From NCBI GenBank assembly GCA_040226215.1, contig JAVKFF010000186.1, positions 1 through 10,587 on the forward strand: a stretch of 10,587 bases of DNA, in the 5' to 3' direction. Below are positions 8,101 to 10,587 of this stretch, piece by piece; within the stretch, counting starts at the first letter, position 1; each line of letters starts with the position of its first letter. The position numbers and the translations under genes are program-made. Source of the stretch: JAVKFF01 sp040226215 (GTDB lineage Bacteria > Pseudomonadota > Alphaproteobacteria > DSM-16000 > Inquilinaceae). Below the pieces are notes generated by a model. It saw nothing but the letters and a program-made list of their open reading frames with translations. It made no database searches and was not told the origin of the DNA.

Positions 8101-8224
8101 GATCTGGCGCGAACTCAGCGAACGCGGGATCAGCATCGCCGCCTCGGAGGAGGATCAGGCAGGCGGCGGCGCGCGGCAGGCGCCCGGCCGTGCCGGCGGC
8201 CTGCAGGGCTACCCCGCCGAATAG
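5105..8224 (+). CDS. MscS-type channel fused to a LivJ-like periplasmic binding domain and a ligand-gated-channel-like domain
   Basis: 1039 residues. Approximate order: membrane anchor 20-43; Peripla_BP_6/LivJ-type domain 50-425 (IALVGPMSGPAAETG, then GHWAPAAS and PMILPSPAP as in branched-chain amino-acid receptors); middle domain 440-570 (YTGIQLLNVSAMDLD, EFIIWFRYRG, YRVKGAFKVNF) with the feel of a pentameric ligand-gated channel extracellular domain; linker 570-690; membrane helices near 692-711, 723-745, 755-773 and 797-821; MscS pore helix 826-860 (GLAVQANIANVFSGIVL, then ERPFKVGD); MscS beta domain to about 910 (VPNGKMSEEQIINF); cytoplasmic tail. MscS proteins release solutes on membrane tension; here about 650 periplasmic residues suggest gating or tuning by a small ligand, which is inference. 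The ATG lies five bases after the previous stop with no clear Shine-Dalgarno, implying translational coupling to the repeat protein. The MscS and binding-protein calls are firm; the middle-domain call is tentative. Confidence 0.9.
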   Translation: MVRRLRQFLFGDGPLTKRDTFLVILGVIVLVGTLLSLALRFTLLEADQDNPYRIALVGPMSGPAAETGLAMRRGADLALRQVNRNGGVDGRGVALAVFDDRDDPARAREVAAQVAGDPSVIAVIGHWAPAASAAAAPVYEAAGLPMILPSPAPAGLAAAHGNIFASVFDQVSQTRFLANYVRNVVGEKTVSIIHADSEQGRSLAATFDKTYQRFGTRVLNMWAYDPGDAILVDRALAIAGEIEEKKILGHVFIQGDPVDTAAMLVALRRSGLRNPVVGLADMATTGFARAVALSMPKLDQAPGITDGVLAATPLLFDTATEVAQAFQSDFIDAYDYAPDWLSAFSFDDVNLVATLLQGRAALGRLSSEDDGATVRSALRSALGGLTRPEEGVRGVGGTRFFGDKGENTTPVQVGLYNGISLISAMTQLQPILEQGVTGYLDLLKEGKVLYVNDRFMYKTNVVYTGIQLLNVSAMDLDTGLSELEFIIWFRYRGQSRPQDLVFVNAVEPIALSEPIREATDGDIRYAAYRVKGAFKVNFSDVARSYGSVVVGLAFHHRLLSQNNLMYVSDVLGMGLAGSSTLLEVLAQNNAADTETGDSIDLSGLGSLAQAFDPTGSADGLLEGLLGRRVFAPLAQWRPNRAWISQELADISSEGDPAYVGYGKPEPEFTRIDFGTILVPDEIEVGALVPRDWLFYVAIFSLVGSIFALAMDRRDRGQFWRVQTLCIRIVSWPLLLFSTGALALEYAYNNWTAAEIDILLGVYLSLWWLVPARLTSSAMERFIWVPLEIRSQRKIPNVVRLFASACIYLFAIFGIVGFVFDQQLTSLLATSGLLTLVVGLAVQANIANVFSGIVLNIERPFKVGDVVTVGDFTGVVTDITWRTTRIRGLDGVQLSVPNGKMSEEQIINFTSSGATRDEREVFVPAQFPPGKVFDALRAAEPAIREALTATGQQDDFDRFNVHNDGVKVLEFGAFHRFRVTYWVDISRTDYHFLRHTVHQEIWRELSERGISIAASEEDQAGGGARQAPGRAGGLQGYPAE

Positions 8225-8261
8225 CTGCCGCCTCGGGGCCGATTCTTCGTCGCCGCGGAAC

Positions 8262-8283
8262 CGCAGCGGCGCCGCTGCGTTTT
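8262..8283 (+). terminator. Candidate Rho-independent terminator after the MscS fusion gene
   Basis: Bases 8262-8279 form a perfect 18-base palindrome (CGCAGCGGCGCCGCTGCG) that can fold as a seven-pair GC stem with a GCGC loop, followed at once by TTTT and then CCTC. It lies 37 bases after the upstream stop. The T run is short, so termination may be partial and some read-through into the small genes is possible. Confidence 0.6.
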
Positions 8284-8303
8284 CCTCATGAACCAGCGCA
8301 AAC

Positions 8304-8308
8304 GGGAG
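8304..8308 (+). promoter_or_regulatory. Shine-Dalgarno (GGGAG) that decides the start of the first PLDc_N gene
   Basis: GGGAG lies nine bases before the ATG at 8318. The alternative in-frame ATG at 8288 is preceded by the terminator palindrome and a pyrimidine stretch with no Shine-Dalgarno, so 8318 is preferred. Confidence 0.55.
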
Positions 8309-8317
8309 TTGTGGATC

Positions 8318-8494
8318 ATGGGAATCGAGTTCGGCGGCATTATCGGCATCCTTGTGCTGATTGCGGATATCTACGCGATCGTGAAGGTGGTGCAGAGCGG
8401 CGCCTCGACCCTCGCCAAGGTGCTGTGGATCCTGGGCATCATCATCTTCCCGGTCATCGGCTTCATCGTCTGGCTGATCGCCGGACCCCGGTAA
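8318..8494 (+). CDS. Small two-helix membrane protein, PLDc_N family (first of a tandem pair)
   Basis: 58 residues from the preferred ATG; 68 if translation starts at 8288 (adding MNQRKRELWI). Two hydrophobic helices, about residues 6-24 and 33-55, are split by a short polar turn (QSGAS). The DIYAIVKVVQS, KVLWIL, IFP-x-x-GF-x-x-WL pattern is that of PLDc_N, the N-terminal membrane segment of cardiolipin-synthase and phospholipase D-like enzymes, which also occurs as a stand-alone small protein. No HKD catalytic motif is present, so it is not an enzyme. The role of stand-alone members is unknown to me; many are linked informally to envelope stress. It follows the terminator and precedes a close paralogue by 15 bases. 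Confidence 0.75.
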   Translation: MGIEFGGIIGILVLIADIYAIVKVVQSGASTLAKVLWILGIIIFPVIGFIVWLIAGPR

Positions 8495-8509
8495 GACGGA
8501 GACCATTCC

Positions 8510-8713
8510 ATGTTCGACACGGCCGGATTGGGCATCTTCGGCCTCATCCTCCTGGCGCTGGACATCTATGCGATCGTCCGCATCGTGCAGAGCGAGGCGG
8601 CAACGATCTGGAAGGTCCTCTGGATCCTGCTGATCCTGATCTTCCCGCTGGTCGGCTTCCTGCTCTGGCTGCTGTTCGGCCCGACGCGCCCGCCCCAGAT
8701 GGCGCAGGTCTAG
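8510..8713 (+). CDS. Small two-helix membrane protein, PLDc_N family (second of a tandem pair)
   Basis: 67 residues with two hydrophobic helices (about 7-27 and 35-57) and a short Pro-rich tail (TRPPQMAQV). From DIYAIV to the GP after the second helix it matches the upstream protein at 27 of 41 positions without gaps, so the pair arose by tandem duplication. ATG 8510 has GGAG at 8498-8501, eight bases upstream, inside a 15-base gap, so the two are surely co-transcribed. No catalytic domain is present. Heteromer formation in the membrane is possible but not shown by the sequence. Confidence 0.8.
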   Translation: MFDTAGLGIFGLILLALDIYAIVRIVQSEAATIWKVLWILLILIFPLVGFLLWLLFGPTRPPQMAQV

Positions 8714-8884
8714 CTGGCCGCACCAGGCGCCGCCGGCGCGATTGCCGCGGCTCGCACCGGTCTGCGCCGTTCTCCCCCGTGACGGTGCCTTGTGCCCTCG
8801 CCGGACATCCTTACTCTGGGTGCGGGCCGGGGCCTGCAGGCGTCGCTTCAGCCTGCGGCGAGGCATTGCAGGAGGGGGAGAAAC
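8714..8884 (+). other. Intergenic region before the dienelactone hydrolase gene
   Basis: 171 bases with no gene. A weak promoter-like pair, TTGTGC (8790-8795) and TACTCT (8812-8817) with 16 bases between, matches consensus at only three of six positions in each box. A short GCGCC/GGCGC stem near the preceding stop lacks a T run. I see no convincing operator or riboswitch. Confidence 0.3.
8833..8872 (+). promoter_or_regulatory. Possible leader hairpin overlapping the ribosome-binding site of the hydrolase gene
   Basis: CCTGCA (8833-8838) is complementary to TGCAGG (8867-8872), whose last two bases begin the GGAGGGGGAG Shine-Dalgarno (8871-8880). An inner CGTCGC/GCGGCG pairing (8841-8846 with 8855-8860, one G-T pair) could extend it. 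A second CCTGC at 8852-8856 can pair with the same GCAGG, giving an alternative shorter stem. In a GC-rich genome such pairing can be chance. Confidence 0.25.
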
Positions 8885-9619
8885 GTGATCGAGGGCGAGA
8901 TCGAGATACTGACGGGCCACCGGCCCCTGCCGGCCTTCCTGGTCCGGCCCGAGGGGGAGGGCAAGCATCCCCCGGTGATCTTCTACATGGATGCGCCCGG
9001 CATTCGGGAGGAACTGCGCGACATGGCGCGCCGGATCGCCGGCGAGGGCTATCTCGTTGTGCTGCCGGACCTGTACTACAGGATCGGCGACCTGCGCTTC
9101 GCGCCGCCGCCGCGCTCGGACGACCAGTACAAGGTGATCTTCGCCGCGATGGACAGCGTCACCAATGCCAAGTCGATGGCGGATACCCGGGCCATCCTGA
9201 ACTGGCTGGACCGCTGCCCGCATGCCGCGCCGGGCCCGCGGGGCTGCATCGGCTTCTGCATGACCGGCAAGACGGTCATGACGGCGCTCGGCACCTTCCC
9301 TGACGAGATCCTCGCCGGTGCATCGATGTATGGGGTCGGCATCGTCACCGCGGAGGCCGATTCGCCGCACCTTCTGGCCGGGCAGCTGCGGGGCGAGGGC
9401 TATTTCGCCTTCGCCGAGCGCGACAAGTATGTCCCCGCGACCGTCCTGCCCGCCTTGCGCAAGGCGCTGCAGGATGCCGGGGCCGCCTTCGAGATCGAAA
9501 CCTATGCCGATACCGACCACGGTTTCTCCTTCTGGGAGCGGGAGGTCTACCGGCACACGGCGGCGGAACAGGCATGGTCGAAGACCTTCGCGCTGTTCGA
9601 CCGCAAGCTGAAGCGCTGA
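8885..9619 (+). CDS. Dienelactone hydrolase family protein
   Basis: 244 residues, normal for the family; a soluble cytoplasmic alpha/beta hydrolase with no signal peptide. The triad is visible: Cys125 in G-F-C-M-T-G-K (nucleophile elbow), Asp180 in AERDKYVP and His212 in DTDHGF. The N-terminal strand PPVIFYMDAPGI and PDLYYR are also typical. The type enzyme opens carboxymethylenebutenolide to maleylacetate in chlorocatechol breakdown, but many family members have other or unknown ester substrates, and no catechol pathway gene is nearby. GTG 8885 is chosen because a strong GGAGGGGGAG (8871-8880) sits five bases upstream; a longer frame from GTG 8792 would add 31 residues of atypical, Arg-rich sequence with no Shine-Dalgarno. 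The racemase gene follows after 44 bases, so the two may form one transcript. Confidence 0.85.
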   Translation: MIEGEIEILTGHRPLPAFLVRPEGEGKHPPVIFYMDAPGIREELRDMARRIAGEGYLVVLPDLYYRIGDLRFAPPPRSDDQYKVIFAAMDSVTNAKSMADTRAILNWLDRCPHAAPGPRGCIGFCMTGKTVMTALGTFPDEILAGASMYGVGIVTAEADSPHLLAGQLRGEGYFAFAERDKYVPATVLPALRKALQDAGAAFEIETYADTDHGFSFWEREVYRHTAAEQAWSKTFALFDRKLKR

Positions 9620-9663
9620 CCGACGAAGGCAGCGCCACATCATGAATTCTGGAGGATGCTGAG

Positions 9664-10587
9664 ATGGGACCCTTGTCGGGTGTCAAGGTTGTGGAGTTTG
9701 CCGGGATCGGCCCGGGGCCGTTCTGCGGCATGCTGCTCGCGGATCAGGGCGCGGATGTCCTGCGCATCGACCGTACGGTGGAAGCCGATCTGGGGGTCCC
9801 GGTCGATCCGCGCTTCGACGTCCTGGGTCGCGGCCGGCGATCGGTGGCGCTGGACCTGAAGAAGCCCGAGGCGATCGAGACGGCGCTGCAGCTGATCGGC
9901 AAGGCCGATGCGCTGATCGAGGGCTTTCGCCCCGGCGTGATGGAGCGGCTCGGCCTGGGCCCGGATCTCTGCCTGGAACGCAACCCCAAGCTGGTCTATG
10001 GCCGCATGACAGGCTGGGGCCAGGAGGGGCCGATGGCCCATGCCGCCGGCCATGACATCAACTACATCTCGCTGACCGGCGCGCTTCACGCCATCGGCCC
10101 GCAGGACCGGCCCTACCCGCCGCTGAACCTGGTGGGCGATTTCGGGGGCGGGGCGCTCTACCTGGCCTTCGGCGTCTGCGCGGCGCTGATCGAGGCCAGG
10201 AGTTCCGGCAAGGGCCAGGTGGTGGACGCCGCGATGGTCGACGGCGCGGCATCCCTGATGACCCCGATCTTCGGCCTGAAGGCCGCCGGCCGCTGGGCCG
10301 ACAAGCGCGGTGTCAACATCCTCGACGGCGGCGCGCCCTGGTACGACACCTACGAGACCAGCGACGGCAAGTTCGTTTCCATCGGCTCCATCGAGAAGAA
10401 GTTCTATGCCGAACTGATCGACAAGCTGGGCCTGGGGCAGGCCAATCTGCCGGCACAGTTCGACATGGCGCGCTGGCCCGAATTGCAGAGCCATTTCGCC
10501 GCCGCCTTCAAGGGCAAGACCCGCGACGAATGGTGCGCGATCATGGAAGGCAGCGATATCTGCTTCGCGCCGGTCCTCAGCATGGAG
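9664..10587 (+). CDS. Alpha-methylacyl-CoA racemase, CoA-transferase family III (3' end outside window)
   Basis: 308 residues are visible of about 360-380 expected. The enzyme interconverts (2R)- and (2S)-2-methylacyl-CoA esters, allowing beta-oxidation of branched fatty acids and sterol side chains. The N-terminus (GPLSGVKVVEFAGIGPGPFC) and the blocks MTGWGQEGPMAHAAGHDINYI, PPLNLVGDFGGG, GKGQVVDAAMVDGAA and LDGGAPWYDTYE closely follow my memory of mycobacterial MCR. The catalytic pair is present: His130 (AGHDIN) and Asp159 (VGDFGG); Glu244 (GSIEKKF) matches the third active-site residue. Start ATG 9664 has GGAGG (9651-9655) eight bases upstream. Another family III CoA-transferase is possible in principle, but those use a different Asp and lack this GHDINYI block, so racemase is strongly favoured. 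Confidence 0.92.
   Translation, partial: MGPLSGVKVVEFAGIGPGPFCGMLLADQGADVLRIDRTVEADLGVPVDPRFDVLGRGRRSVALDLKKPEAIETALQLIGKADALIEGFRPGVMERLGLGPDLCLERNPKLVYGRMTGWGQEGPMAHAAGHDINYISLTGALHAIGPQDRPYPPLNLVGDFGGGALYLAFGVCAALIEARSSGKGQVVDAAMVDGAASLMTPIFGLKAAGRWADKRGVNILDGGAPWYDTYETSDGKFVSIGSIEKKFYAELIDKLGLGQANLPAQFDMARWPELQSHFAAAFKGKTRDEWCAIMEGSDICFAPVLSME

Noticed and set aside
8792..8794. GTG 8792 as the start of the dienelactone hydrolase
   Set aside because: The extra 31 residues do not look like the family and no Shine-Dalgarno precedes it; GTG 8885 has a strong one and gives a normal family length.
8790..8817. Sigma-70-like promoter before the hydrolase (TTGTGC, 16 bases, TACTCT)
   Set aside because: Only three of six matches in each box; too weak to call as a promoter and mentioned only under the intergenic region.
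7397..9643. 748-codon open frame on the minus strand
   Set aside because: It runs through four sense genes, their intergenic gaps and a terminator-like palindrome; its composition is typical of a codon-bias shadow.

Overview
The window is a GC-rich stretch in which all six genes lie on the + strand. Strong G/C bias at third codon positions, a Rhodospirillales-like style of codon use and the gene set (LamG repeat protein, LivJ-type receptor domain, alpha-methylacyl-CoA racemase) suggest an alphaproteobacterium, possibly marine or soil-dwelling. That is an inference from sequence style; there is no rRNA or marker gene to confirm it. I see no mobile element, tRNA, rRNA or CRISPR array.

Region 1 (1-5099) is the 3' part of a very large surface or secreted repeat protein whose start lies outside the window. 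It is built from units of about 302 residues, each a LamG/concanavalin-type jelly roll followed by a cadherin-like/Big_9-type beta domain. Five complete units and one partial unit are visible. The units alternate between two subtypes (A-B-A-B-A), so the true period is about 1.8 kb.

Region 2 (5105-8224) starts five bases after the repeat gene's stop, with no clear ribosome-binding site, so it is probably translationally coupled to it. It encodes an unusual 1039-residue membrane protein. In order it has an N-terminal membrane anchor, a branched-chain-amino-acid-type periplasmic binding domain, a middle domain that resembles the extracellular domain of pentameric ligand-gated channels, and an MscS-type pore with its cytoplasmic beta domain. 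It reads as a candidate ligand-gated MscS channel and is the most interesting item here. A perfect GC palindrome followed by TTTT (8262-8283) probably ends this transcript.

Region 3 (8318-8713) holds two tandem small membrane proteins of the PLDc_N type. They are paralogues with no catalytic phospholipase domain.

Region 4 (8885-10587) holds a dienelactone-hydrolase-family enzyme with an intact Cys-Asp-His triad, then, 44 bases later, an alpha-methylacyl-CoA racemase cut by the window end. Both are metabolic enzymes with good Shine-Dalgarno sequences. They are probably co-transcribed and look unrelated to the surface-protein/channel pair upstream.
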